64,000 nucleotides of DNA from Antiaris toxicaria (lineage: Eukaryota; Streptophyta; Magnoliopsida; Rosales; Moraceae), in contig CP141154.1 in the NCBI GenBank assembly GCA_035233585.1, forward strand, positions 87,424,501 through 87,488,500, read 5' to 3'. Shown here piece by piece: positions 23,495 to 34,803 of the stretch; the first letter of the stretch is position 1, and every line of letters begins with the position of its first letter. The notes under the pieces were generated by a model. That model was not told the DNA's origin and did not search any database. It saw nothing but the letters and a program-made list of their open reading frames with translations. A program made the translations under genes and the position numbers.

Positions 23495-23989
23495 ACCAGA
23501 ATCAAGATTCTGGGTCCGAACTGCTCTGCTCTGATTTTCTAAGGCTTTTATGGCCTTTGTTCTACTTCTTACACTTGAAATCGATCTTCACAAGATCATT
23601 TCAAGCTATCAACTACACTTCTACTATCACAAATCCATGGTTTCATAAGCAAAAATTCCACATTTTGCTTATGAATCTCTCTCAACTTAACTTTTGAAAA
23701 ATCTGTGTTTTTGTGAAGAAATTTTACTAAACTCGGTTTTCTAAACCATCTGTTCATGGATTCGTGTTTGAAAACATCTAGACTCGAATCACATTTCGAT
23801 TTTAACCGAAAATCTGAACGTGATTCACTCACATTCTCTGTTTTCTCTCAAAACCCCAGATTTTTTTTTCCCAAAGAAAACGTGAAACAAGGGTTTACCT
23901 TGCTTTGATCGTGATATTTTCTTGCTGTTGATTTGTGACCGAATCTCGATCAACCTGCTGCTTGAACAAGAAATCCGAACTTTGCTTGG

Positions 23990-24085
23990 ATTTCTTTTTC
24001 TTCCTCCTCTTTTCTCTCTCGGTTTCCCTTTTCTTTCTTTCTTTTCTTCTTTCTTTCTTTTCTCTTTCTTTCTTCCGGCTGCTGT
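23990..24085. repeat. Polypyrimidine tract in G2
   Basis: A CTTTCTTTC-type run on the plus strand, a polypurine run on the LTR sense strand. Simple sequence. Confidence 0.7.
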
Positions 24086-24464
24086 GCAGCTAAGGGAATT
24101 AATTCCCTTTCTCTCTTTTGCTCATGTGCCACTCACACTCTCCCACTTGCTTTCCTTTTTTTTTTTTTTTTGTAAGGGCTTGTTTGGCTATCTTTTAGCC
24201 ATTGATCAATGTGGCTCACTTGTGTGCCATTGATCTCTTAATATGTGTTTTCACATACTTTTCTATAAATTTTAAAACATCATAATTGAATTAATGTTTA
24301 GCTTTAAACTATTTTCATTAATTCATTTTCAAATTTTGATTAAAACTTGATTAATCAAAATTTTCCTCTGCTATTTATTCTGTAATCTGTGTCGCTGTAA
24401 ATGTACATTTATTTACATATTTGTACAAAATATTTCCGAGAGTATGGATTTCTCGATTATCACA

Positions 24465-24469
24465 CCTAT
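24465..24469. repeat. Target-site duplication of gypsy solo LTR, right
   Basis: CCTAT, as at 21827-21831. Confidence 0.85.
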
Positions 24470-24578
24470 ATATAGGTATCAAAATCTAAAGCAAATCTAA
24501 TTTCTTTTTCTTATTTGTTTAACAGATAAAATATAATTCTAGTAGGAAAATAAATTTTTTTTAATTATAATAATTCTA

Positions 24579-25395
24579 TTTCTTATAACAAGTCAATCTT
24601 ACGTAAAAAGAAAAAAGCACAATTAATATTGAATTTGTTTTTTTGAAAATGTGTTAATCTTGAATTTAGTTACCTTTTTTTTTATTTCAATTTTTTTTAA
24701 AAATAAATCCACAAGATTGTTTCTTAGAACAAGTAAATCTCACATAAAAAAAAAGCACAATTAATATTGAATTTTTTTTGAAAATGTGTTAATCTTGAAT
24801 TTAGTTACTTTTTTTTATTTCAATTTTTTTAAAATAAATCTATAAGTTTATTTCTTAGAATAAGTAAATCTCACGTTAAAAAAAAGTACAATTAATATTG
24901 AATTTGTTTTTTGAAAATGTGTTAATCTTAAATTTAGTTACCTTTTTTTTATTTTAATTTTGTTAAAAATAAATCCACAAGATTGTTTCTTAGAACAAGT
25001 AAATCTCACGTAAAAAAAAAGCATAATTAATATTGAATTTGTTTTTTGAAAATGTGTTAATCTTGAATTTAGTTACTTTTTTTTATTTCAATTTTTTTAA
25101 AATAAATCCACAAAATTGTTTCTTAGAACAAGTAAATCTCACGTAAAAAAAAGCACAATTAATATTGAATTTGTTTTTTTGAAAATGTATTGATCTTGAA
25201 TTTAGTTACCTTTTTTTATTTCAATTTTTTTTTAAGATAAATCCACAAAAAAAAAATTTTTAGAACAAGTAAATCTCACGTAAAAAAAAAAAAAAGCACA
25301 ATTAATATTGAATTTGTTTTTTGAAAATGTATTGATCTTGAATTTAGTTACCTATTTTTTATTTCAATTTTTTTAAAGAAAAATCCACAAAAATT
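24579..25395. repeat. Tandem repeat, about 135-bp unit, inside CACTA
   Basis: Six copies of a unit starting TTTCTTAGAACAAGTAAATC and containing GCACAATTAATATTGAATTT and AATCCACAA. Units begin near 24579, 24719, 24850, 24985, 25118 and 25255. They differ mainly in the length of A and T runs. Confidence 0.9.
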
Positions 25396-26022
25396 TTTTT
25401 TTGAATGAACATATAATTAGTTAAAATAAACTCCACGTTATTCTCCACTACTCCACGTTATTCTCTATGAAATTGGGTGTGTACCCTATCTTTATCTATT
25501 TATAATTAGAATTTTATCTAAATTCATTTATTATCTAAATTTTTTTAATATAAAACAAATTTAACTCACTTTTATATTTTTTCAAAAGTAAAAAAAATTA
25601 ACTATTTTTTGAAAAGTCAAACAATTCTAACTAAAAGAAAAAACTTAACTATACACCAAACACAAATTAAATAATAAGTAATTGAATTTGGCGGTTTAAT
25701 CTTATTAATAAATGAAGTTTTGTTATTTTACAAAATAGTATGAATCATAAGAAACATAAATATTATAAAATCATTAATGTATAAATATATATAAGAATAA
25801 AAAATAAAATCCAAATTCACACAAAAAATTTGAAACAATTTATGTAATTTTCCATAGATTACAAGATGTTATGATATTAGATTTCATTGAAAACAAAAAT
25901 AAAAAATAAAAATCATAAACCACTGAATATATTAAACAACTCAAGCCCAAAATGCTTGAATGGATAATTTCTGAAACATAAAGTAAGAGAAAAATAATTT
26001 TAAAATAAAAGAAAAATAATCT
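25396..26022. other. AT-rich CACTA interior, nothing recognised
   Basis: Very AT-rich, with no open frame resembling a known protein. Two TCCACGTTATTCTC words stand side by side near 25430-25462. Confidence 0.4.
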
Positions 26023-26880
26023 CTTTGTGACTAATATTTTGGTCACTAAAAGTTGTTACTCTTTACTGACTAAGTTTTGGTCATAAAATGTTATTTTCAA
26101 GAACTAAACTATTTCAATGATTAAACTTTGGTCCTCCCTCCATTATTACTATTGGCGCCATAACTTGTTGTGACTAATGTTTTGATCACTAATGGTTGTT
26201 ACTCTTTACTAACTAAGTTTTGGTCGTGAAATGTTACTTTCAAGAACTAAACTATTTTAGTGGTTAAAATTTGGTCATCCTCTATTATTACTTTTTGGTG
26301 CCATAATTCTTTGTGACTAATATTTTGGTCACTAAAGGTTGTTATTCTTTATTGACTAAGTTTTGGTCGTGAAATGTTATTTTCAAAAACTAAACTATTT
26401 TATTCGTTAAAATTTGGCTCTCCCTCCATCATTACGTTTGGCGCCATAACTTGTTATGACTAATATTTTGGTTACTAATGGTTGTTACTCTTTACTAACT
26501 AAGTTTTGGTCGTGAAATGCTACTTTCAAGAACTAAACTATTTTAGTAGTTAAAATTTGGTCTTCCCTCTATTATTACTTCTGGCACCATAACTTTTTAT
26601 GACTAATATTTTGGTCACTAAAGGTTGTTACTCTTTATTGACTAAGTTTTAATTATGAAATGTTATTTTCAAGAACTAAATTATTTTAATCATTAAAATT
26701 TAGTTCTCCTTCTATTATTACTTTTAGCACCATAACTTGTTGTGACTAATATTTTGGTCACTAAAGGTTGTTACTCTTTACTGACTAAGTTTTGGTCATG
26801 AAATGTTATTTTTAAGAACTAAACTATTTTAGTAGTTAAAATTTAGTCCTCCCTTCATTATTACTATTTGGCGCCAAAAC
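26023..26880. repeat. CACTA subterminal tandem repeat, about 143-bp unit
   Basis: Six units start TGACTAATATTTTGGTCACT. Each contains TTGTTACTCTTTA, CTAAGTTTTGGTCGTGAAAT and GGCGCCATAAC. Unit starts are near 26026, 26168, 26311, 26455, 26598 and 26741. Units 2 and 4 share ACTAATGG and CTAACTAAG, while units 3 and 5 share TTTATTGACTAAG, which suggests growth by a two-unit duplication. Confidence 0.88.
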
Positions 26881-27071
26881 TTTTTGTGACTAAACATGTC
26901 ATTAGTCACTAAACCTATATTATTAATGATGAACTGGTTAGTCATCAATAAATTTTGCATCGAAAACATTACATTTCTTGACCAAATATTTTTGCGACCA
27001 ATTTTTAGTCGTGATATGATTGATTTTGTGACTATGATCATTTAATAGCTAAAAGTTTAGTCGCTAAAAGT

Positions 27072-27087
27072 GTAATTTCTTGTAGTA
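27072..27087 (-). repeat. CACTA right terminal inverted repeat
   Basis: Reading inward from 27087 on the minus strand gives TACTACAAGAAATTAC. Short motifs of GACTAAA and GCGACCA type lie just inside it (26980-27070). A canonical end would start with C. The duplication of 3 bp would be ATG, but the other end is outside the window. Confidence 0.7.
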
Positions 27088-27945
27088 ATGTGCTACATCT
27101 GAAGCTCTTCTTCAGCTTTGGCTATTGTAACAATAAACTCTCTTAGAGTATAGGAATAAGGTGGAGTCACTCTTTGTTGAAGCTCCACTGTAAGTCCCTT
27201 CTAGAATATGTCACAGAAATCCTGATCAGTGTTATTTAGGAGAGGACACTTTCTCACAATGCTTTCCTTAAATTGTACCGTGTACATAAACACCGTGTCA
27301 CTGAGCAACATCTGAAGTCTCTCCGCCTAGAGAATGAATTCTCTGACACCTACAAGTTTGGGCCATGCCGGTGATGGTGTCGCTCCTTGACTCTCTGAAG
27401 GGTCTGGGGCTAGTATTGGACTCTTGGGTGGAAATTGCTAAATTATGATGTGCCTAAACTCAACCCAGTCAAGACTTAGCAGCATGTCCTGGTCGCAATA
27501 CTCCCAAAACATCCGTGCGTCTCCACAGAATGTGCCAACTGCTAACATAACCCAGCAATCCTCGTTAATGTCACAGTAACACATAATCGTCTCTACATCA
27601 TGTAGCTAATCTCTGGTAGCGATCCCCTATTGGCCTCCTTCAAAAGTGGATGGATGACTTCCTCAGAATGCATGCACAGCACCAACTGATACTCTAGCTC
27701 CTATATGTGGCTGCCCTCTGACAATTGGAATGTCTATTTTGACTGGTGGATTAAGTACAGGTCAAGGAGGTGGCACTCGAATCAATGACGATACCTTAGC
27801 CTATGGCATTGACGGCTCAGGTGTCGGCGGTCTATGTACAGGGCGTTGGGACATAGATGGCCTAATCATAGACCTAGTCCACACCCGGATCGGTCCTCTC
27901 AGTCTATACGACTGAGGTCGAACATACAGTGGCCTCGTCATTGTA
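27088..27945 (-). pseudogene. gag: Gypsy G1 gag fragment (broken)
   Basis: A decayed Ty3/gypsy capsid gene read leftwards from an ATG at about 27945. The frame changes more than once. Readable blocks are LHDVETIMCYCDINEDCWVM and GDARMFWEYCDQD, then MYTVQFKESIVRKCPLL and TPPYSYTLREFIVTIAKAEE. The last two match the usual end of the Retrotrans_gag domain. The CACTA end abuts it at 27087/27088, so the CACTA element probably inserted here, with the remaining pol left of the window. Assignment to a gypsy lineage is not possible. Confidence 0.7.
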
Positions 27946-28058
27946 TATTCTACAAAATATTTAGCCTTGTTTGAAAAAAAAATAACTAACTTAAAGAAAA
28001 CTAACTTACTTAGATTGACGAGTAGGCTGCGCTTTGTGCTAGTAGAGATATGGTCAAC

Positions 28059-28071
28059 TACTTTGATACCA
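28059..28071 (-). other. Primer-binding site of gypsy G1
   Basis: TGGTATCAAAGTA on the minus strand, three bases inside the LTR. It resembles an initiator-Met tRNA site and fixes the orientation of G1. Confidence 0.75.
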
Positions 28072-29409
28072 ACCTGTGACGCCCCCAATTCCAGCCATAT
28101 GAAACTACTCCAATCAGACTCTGTAGTCGATCGAAATAGCCCGTGAACCTCATCGGGTTGCAAAAAAAAAAAACTTTGTTTTATTTTCAAACCTTTGTAT
28201 TTTGGAGCCTTTTTTTTTATATATACTTTTCAAACCTGAAAGCCATAAAAACTTTAAAACTATACTTTAGTTGTTCTTTGTACAACAACATCATTTACAA
28301 AAGTTACATTGTTAATTATGTTTTTCAAAATACATTTTCTTCAAATCCTCTCTTCAAAGCTCAGCAGAAAACTGGTAGCAGGACCATAATCCACAGTGGA
28401 ATTCCCTATCCTAATGGCATCGCATGTCCTACCATCATCTAGTATAATCTATCACTGGACTGGTTTCTTACGTACACCATGAACATACTAGTGAGCTAAC
28501 TGGCTCAGTAAGTTCAAATATATACACTAGGAATCATATAGATTTAAAAACATAATTAATAAAATTTTTCATAAATAGTACTATTTATATATGAATAGTA
28601 ACTTTGACTCTGACTAGTGAACAGTAACTCTAACCTTAACTGGGTACTATTCTCATCAATTATGACCAAGACTACTAAACATACTGTTAGTGTCTATCGT
28701 TACCGATTATGCTCACTTACGGCATTTATTTCAGTTTTGGGTCATTATCTTTTGTTATGTTCTGGTTTTGAGCTCATAGTGGCCGTACCGATGGTGCGTG
28801 CTACTGGGAAGGACCTGGGGAGTGACTCGCTGGCCAATCCTCTATAGTCTATTAAGCCCTTGGCTTTATCTTCATAGGATCTGAAAAATACCTCCATCTG
28901 TCGCTGGAGGCCGGTACGCCAAACGTTGTTTCATTACCATATTTCTTATAGTTCTGACCGGGTGATATTAATCATCACCTCAAAGTCAAGAACCTTCAAC
29001 ACCTTTAGGTCTTTGCACAATTTTTTATTTATGGGTGTGTCTTAAATTTAGTCACACTCTAGTGCTATTGTACCTCTTTCCTTAATGTACCTACAGTACA
29101 CCTCTCAAACTTATTAGTTATTAGGTGAGTAAGTTAAACTACACCCTAGTGCCTTTAGGACATTTTATCTAACGTACAAATAATACATAATTAAACACTA
29201 CATAACATCGTATTGCAAACAATTAAATGTCTGAGCTTACCAGTATTCAGCTAATGTTATCTTTCCACAATCCTTAGACGTTCCTTTGTTCAGTCTAGAT
29301 TGGGTCCGTACAGACAAAATATTGTCTGTTAATTCTCATCATTATTTACAACTTTGCATATAGTCATTTTTCTCTAATCATCACAATGAATTTCATCTCT
29401 TTTTATGCT

Positions 29410-29705
29410 ACACGGCCTGTACATGCCCAGGTACACGGCCGTGTTTGAAGCCGTGTTCTCCTTGGGTCATTTGCTACAGGGCCGTGTAATCCCTTTTCTA
29501 GCCATGTAACTGTACATGGCCTGGTACATGTCCGTGTTCAAGCTCGTGTACTCCTTTGTCTTTTTGTCCCATATGGGTGTAATCCCTACTTGCTCGTGTA
29601 ACAGTAAATGGCTTGGTACGTGCCTGTGTCCAAGGCCGTGTACCCCTCGGGTTATCTAATTTCTCCCATACACGGTTGTGTACTCATCTACATGCCTGTG
29701 TTCTT
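29410..29705. repeat. ACACGGCCGTGT palindrome cluster in G1
   Basis: Decayed version of the cluster in G2, with words such as ACACGGCCGTGT and GGCCGTGTAC, many carrying C-to-T or G-to-A changes (ACATGG). Confidence 0.8.
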
Positions 29706-30798
29706 CACCAATATTTGATTTTTAGCCTTAAAAACCTTATTTTACTTATTCTAAGCCCTTCATCGTCTTTTCCAAGTTTTCTAGACATTTTTGGTCAAAT
29801 GACTATTTTATCCCCGGTGATTCTTGGGATCATTCTTTTCTTCTCTATTATTTTTCTAAGATTTTCTAAACCCAAATATCATAAAGTAATATTTCTTAAG
29901 TTTCGATATATTTTTATGGAATTCATTGCTACCATATACACTACTATTGGTTATTTGACCTTCAGATAGTACCATTCCAATACCTGCGGTCATTTTTCGT
30001 TTTTCTCACATTTCGGAACCTTAAACGAGAATTTCACTACTCTTGAAACATTTGTTATTCTTATCCTAAGTCTTGGTTCCCGAGGGGTTCGGGTTTTCCA
30101 TCCCGTCCATAAAATTTCCCCTTATTTCCTAAAATACTCTTGTTGCCATTTTAAAAAAATTTCGGTGGTATTTCTGCTTAAATTTTTATGTTTTTCTGAT
30201 ATTAGGTACGCCTCAGAACCTTAGTACCTGTCACGTACTATACCAAAAGCCTATTTTACTTAAGATTACCAAAAGCTTTACGTAAAACTTTTCACATGAT
30301 CAATCATTCATCAACCACAAAATTCATCATTTTTCCTATGTAATTTAACACCAAAATTTTTCACCATAAAGCTTATTTATTATATTTTAATCTTATGGTT
30401 TCTTATGCATACCTCCCAATCAAAACCAAATAAATTTTCATTCCAAACCCCATTCTATATCCATATGTTTTACATGAAAACATACACAAAATTTCCCTAT
30501 TTCAAGCTTCCAAACATACTTAAATCACTTCACATATCCATCAAACCAAACCACCAAATTTCCATCAAATTTTCACACATAACATACCATAGATTTTTGA
30601 ATAGAAAAATAGCAAGAAAAGCTACAAAATGGTGGCTCACCTTAAGAGCTTAGTTCCTTGACGCTTTGAGGTTGTTATGGTGCAAATTTAGTGAAGGATT
30701 TTACTAAAATTTTGGCTTGGAAAGGGGTGGGAGTTCACAGTTAAATTTTGACAAAATTTGGCCAGATTGGTCTGATTTTTAAATGGCTATTTTCACTT

Positions 30799-30807
30799 CT
30801 ATTTATA
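30799..30807 (-). promoter_or_regulatory. Possible TATA box of gypsy G1 LTR
   Basis: TATAAATAG on the minus strand. It lies about 2.7 kb before the LTR end, so the R-U5 part would be very long if this is the promoter. Confidence 0.45.
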
Positions 30808-30920
30808 GGCAATCAAAGGAAGGACTAAGTGCCAATTTTTTCCAAACAATTTGGCAACTTTTTGGGGATTAATTGACAAAATTTTGGTTGATTATTTTAG
30901 CTTCCACCGACTCACATTTC

Positions 30921-31368
30921 CAGCCTATCCACTCTTAGTAGACTACGTAGATCAATTACGCTTTAGTCCCGGTCTAATATGTCACCACCAAGCAACATAT
31001 CTATGTCTCTACTTTGGAGTCTATGCTCCGGACAGTCAAGACAAACCATCCCCACCATGGCTTTAGACAACATAATAGTCTTAATATGAGTTAAATGCTC
31101 GGTCTAACCCCATAGACTACAGATCTTAGTTTAAATCACTTACTTTAGAACATTGTCTTCTCGCATACAAATGTCTATTGTATGCAACGTTCTAATAGTT
31201 TTAACACAAGCAATCAGTGAGCCATATTTACTTACATTTACTTTAACATGTAAATAGAATAAGGACAAATAGCAATGTAATGAAGAATCTCTATATATAA
31301 TTTTATTATCCAGTTCAAAATAAATGTAATACATCAAATGTCTTTCATGCTTAGGGTATTTTCTAACA
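30921..31368 (-). repeat. Copia C, 3' LTR fragment
   Basis: Only the head of the LTR (about 450 of 2,400 bp) remains. It joins gypsy G1 LTR sequence near 30920 within the word ATCCACTC, and includes the conserved hairpin region. The TG end is at 31368. Confidence 0.85.
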
Positions 31369-32810
31369 ATCTTTTACTTGCCCTAAGCCAGCAGATGTGC
31401 CATGTTACACATCCCCATCGCCTCAACATGCCTTTCAAAGTTTCTAGCCACCAAAGTCTTAGTAAAGGCATTTGCAATGTTGTCTTCAGATGCGACCTTA
31501 CATACATCTACTTGTCCTGTCTCCATGTGCCCTCTCCGATCAAGAACACTGATCCTTTTGTCAACTTCCTCGAATCCTTGCAAGTCTAGAAGTCTGAGTT
31601 TGTATATCCTACGGGTGTTAGGTCCCCTCCAGAATACACCAGCATATAATCCCTCATTCTCTTAAGATACTTAAGTATATGCTTCACTGCTTGCCAGTGC
31701 TTGGTTCTACGATTCGCTTGATATCGACTCACCATACCTACTGCAAAACATATGTTTGGGCAAGTACAAAGCATAGTATACATAAGGCTACCCACAGCGG
31801 ATGCACAAGGGACCTTACTCATATGCTCTCTTTTTTTCGGTGTCTTAGGACAGTCATCCAATGAAAGAGTTAGACCGGTAATGAAAGGTTGTGAACCTTT
31901 CTTCGCCTCTTGCATTGCATACTTGTCAATTATTTTATATATGTATGAAGCTTGGGATAATGCTATCATTTTGTTCTTTCGATCTCTAAAGAGACGCATG
32001 CCTAGAATATAATTAGCTTCTCCTAAGTCCTTCATGTCAAACTGTTGGTGCAACCAAAGCTTGACCGATAATAAATTCCCTACATCATTTCCAATGAGCA
32101 GTATATCATCAACACAGAGTACTAGAAAGACCATTTTACCATCCTTAATATGTTTATAAACATAGGGTTCATCAACATTCTGCTCAAAACCGAATGTTTT
32201 AATCGCTTGATCAAACCTTTGGTTTCATGAGCGGGATACTTGTTTTAATCTATAAATGGATCTAAGCAACTTGTAGATTTTTCTCTCTTGGCCTTTTGCC
32301 ACGAACTCTTCGGGCTGTATCATGTAGATACTTTCCTCAAGATGGCCATTTAAGAAAGTCATCTTGACTCCATTTGCCAGATCTCATAGTCGAGAGCCGC
32401 AGCAACAGATAGAAGAATACAAATAGACTTCAGCATAGCAACAGGCAAAAAGGTTTCATCGTAATCGATTCCAGCATTTTACGTGTACTCCTTTACAACC
32501 AGTATAGCTTTAAAAGTTTCCACTCTCCCTTCCGCAGCATCCTTCTTTCTTTTGTAGACCCACTTGCATCCAATGGGTTTTATCCTATTCGACAAATCTA
32601 CAAGTTCCCAAACAGAGTTAGATTTCATAGAATCCATCTCATTGTTCATGGCCTATTTCCAAGATTTAAAATCAACATCATTTATAACTTCATCATAAGT
32701 GACCGGATCATCCTCATGCTCATAAGCTTCGGTCTAGTATACCTCAGCATCATATATGAAGAAATTAGGCTTCCTTGAAACCCTCCTACCACGATGAGGC
32801 ACCCTAAATT
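31369..32810 (-). pseudogene. pol: Copia C RNase H and reverse transcriptase (broken)
   Basis: The polypurine tract is degenerate at 31369-31382. The RNase H tail (31383 to about 31535) ends LLA and stop. A deletion of about 250-300 bases removes the RNase H centre and joins RT sequence near 31540. RT follows (31586-32500) with the conserved Asp pair read as CVDD instead of YVDD (near 32117), plus LHQQFDMKDLGEANYILG and SYIYKIIDKYA. Further stops appear around 32240 and 32480. It is well decayed. Confidence 0.88.
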
Positions 32811-33670
32811 ATTAATCGTCTACAGGTCTTTCACTGAAACTCAGACTTACGACCAAGACCAAAACCTGTGGAGTAATTCTTTTACCCGATAACTCCTCTA
32901 GCACCACTTCGCTCCAAGACTTAAAGTCATTCAAGTGGCTTTCTTCCAAGAATGTTGCATGGGTTAAAATAATGACTTTTTGTTCCTTCGGGTTATAGAA
33001 TAGACCTCTCTTAGTTCCCTTAGGATACCCTACAAACATGCACAATTCTGATCTTGGTTCCAACTTCTTCGCATCCCCATCCAGTACATGTGCCGGGTAG
33101 CCCCATATTCTCATATGTCTAAGGGAGGGTTTCCTGCCTCACCACAATTCATATGGAGTTTTGAGAATTGACTTACTTGGAATCTAGTTCAGAATATAGC
33201 ATGTCGTTTGTAATGCATATCTCGAAAATGATAATGGTAGCATTGAATAACTCATCATGGACCGTACCATATCCAATAAGATCCTGTTTCTCCTTTCAGC
33301 TACACCATTCTGTTGTGGAGTACCAGGTGCAGTCAATTGGGATAATATCCCATTTTCTACAAGATGTCCTAGAAATTCATCGGAGAGGTATCCACCACCT
33401 CGATTAGATCGAAGTGTCTTTATGGATTTACCCAATTTCATTTTCACTTCCGCACGATACTCTTTGAACTTGTCAAAGGTTTCGCTCTTGCGGTGCATTA
33501 GGTACACATATCCATACCTCAAGTAATCGTCTATAAAGGAGACATAATACTCGAACCCTCCTCGTATTACGACATTCATGAGGCCATATATGTCAGTGTG
33601 CACAATTTTTAAGAGTTCTTGAGCTCTAGTACCCATAGCTCCAAAAGACCTCCTAGTCATCTTACCCTCA
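32811..33670 (-). pseudogene. pol: Copia C integrase (broken, split by a solo LTR)
   Basis: The linker with RIWGYPAHVLDGDAKKLEP (33114-32812) follows the integrase core (33670-33184). The first catalytic Asp is present in VHTDIYGLM, although the flanking Cys is lost. The second Asp is Asn in RSNRGGGY, and the Glu is present in NGVAERRNR. The frame stops at the Trp position after ILN. Solo LTR S1 interrupts the coding sequence at 33670/36104, just before the HHCC finger. Confidence 0.88.
33666..33670. repeat. Target-site duplication of solo LTR S1, left
   Basis: CCTCA. The right copy at 36104-36108 is CCTTA, one C-to-T change apart. Confidence 0.75.
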
Positions 33671-34039
33671 TGTGGGATAATAAATCGGTAAAAACGTATC
33701 AGAGTGGCGCAGCGGAACAATAAAAATTTTTAAGATCGTTAAATATCTCATGATGCCATATACAATAAACCAACAACAATTAAAACTCATACCTCAAGGA
33801 CGCCAATCTTGTAGGAGGAGAATGACCGGAGGCTTCAACCAACTAGCATTCTTTACTATTCCCCAATTCCCGAATGGCTGAGTGTGTGGGCACTCTGAAC
33901 CTCGATTGGTATGCTAGAACTGCTAGTCTTCTTCCGACCACCCAGATCTCTAAAGAACTTATTGTCACGATAAGCTGTGTAATAATAAGCCTGCTCACCT
34001 GAGAGTCTGTGGTCTGAGAGAACTGGAGTGGTAGGACCT

Positions 34040-34048
34040 CTATTTATA
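34040..34048 (-). promoter_or_regulatory. TATA box of solo LTR S1
   Basis: TATAAATAG on the minus strand. Confidence 0.65.
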
Positions 34049-34647
34049 GACCTGCATGAGGTGATTCTCTGAATTTGAATTAGATTAGGAAAAGATATTT
34101 TCCCTTATCCATAACCAAAAAATCCGAATTTTCCAAGGGAGAATCTCAACAATAAAATTCGGTTTTTCTTAGGATAAATCCAATCCAAATCTAAGCAAGA
34201 TTTTAACTAGAATTTTATCTCCCTTTTTTCAACCCAAAAAATCCGAAAATTACAAGGAGAAAATCTCCTAAAAATTTCGGCCACTATGGATAAGGGAGAA
34301 TAAAAAATTCTACTAGGATTTTCAAGCTTGAATCTTATCTCAACCTTATCCAAAATAATCGAATTTTCCTAGGAGATTTTCTCCCTAATTTCGGGCACTT
34401 TTCAGGGAAGGAGAGAATCCAAATTCAACTAGGATTGAAACTTGAATTTTTCCCTTGAATCTTATCCACAAAAAACCGAAATTTCCTTGAGGATTATCCT
34501 CAAAATTTCGTGCAACATTTGTTAGGATTTGGATTCAAAATTCAAGTAGGATTCTAACAAGATTATCCTCTCCAAATGCAACTCAAATTCGAATTTCAAA
34601 CCTTGTGGATTTTCCACAACAAATTCGAATCCTACTTGGACTGTGAT

Positions 34648-34697
34648 TCAAAATTTGAATTTCAAATTTCAAATTTCAAATTTCAAATTTCAAATTT

Positions 34698-34762
<65 letters not shown>

Positions 34763-34803
34763 AAAATTCAAATTTTAAATTTCAAAATTCAAATTTCAAA
34801 TTC
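34648..34803. repeat. AAATTTG-type tract in solo LTR S1
   Basis: About 155 bases of ATTTCAAATTC-like iterations, close in length to the tract in copia B. Confidence 0.9.

Larger units (their letters stand above)
21832..24464 (-). repeat. Gypsy solo LTR G2
   Basis: A 2,633-bp sequence starting TGTGGCGGCC and ending TATCACA, flanked by CCTAT duplications. It shares landmarks in the same order with 28075-30920, whose primer site shows that the LTR is read on the minus strand. The landmarks are the TGTGRCG start, GAGCTAWNGGCTCAGTAAGTTC, and the ACACGGCCGTGT cluster. No internal domain is present, so it is a recombination remnant. It lies inside the CACTA element, upstream of the transposase. Confidence 0.88.
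7380..27087 (-). mobile_element. CACTA (En/Spm) DNA transposon, left end outside window
   Basis: The assignment rests on a tnp2-type transposase with domains in the family order (transposase-associated, Transposase_21, DUF4218, DUF4216). It also rests on tandem subterminal repeats at the right end and a terminal sequence that reads TACTACAAGAAATTAC inward from 27087. That differs from the CACTACAAGAAA start common in plant CACTA elements only by C to T at the first base. Copia B (9035-19166) and a gypsy solo LTR (21832-24464) lie inside it, and copia A cuts its left part at 7380. The element is dead: the transposase has several stops. Confidence 0.85.
28075..30920 (-). repeat. Gypsy G1, 5' LTR (outer end truncated)
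   Basis: Starts TGTGACGCCCCC next to the primer site. It has the GCTCAGTAAGTTC landmark (28502), GTACCGATGG (28785), the ACACGG cluster (29410-29705) and a minus-strand TATA box at 30799-30807. The right end is replaced by copia C sequence near 30920. No protein is encoded. Confidence 0.82.

Noticed and set aside
23922..24233. Leu/Phe-rich frame resembling a membrane protein
   Set aside because: It reads a CTTT-type pyrimidine tract inside a gypsy solo LTR; no homologous frame is kept in G1.
24579..25395. Regularly spaced repeats that could suggest a CRISPR array
   Set aside because: Units are contiguous 135-bp tandem copies without unique spacers, in a plant transposon.
28617..28847. Small open frame in the G1 LTR
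   Set aside because: It lies in a non-coding LTR stretch; the same region in G2 and G3 has no equivalent frame.
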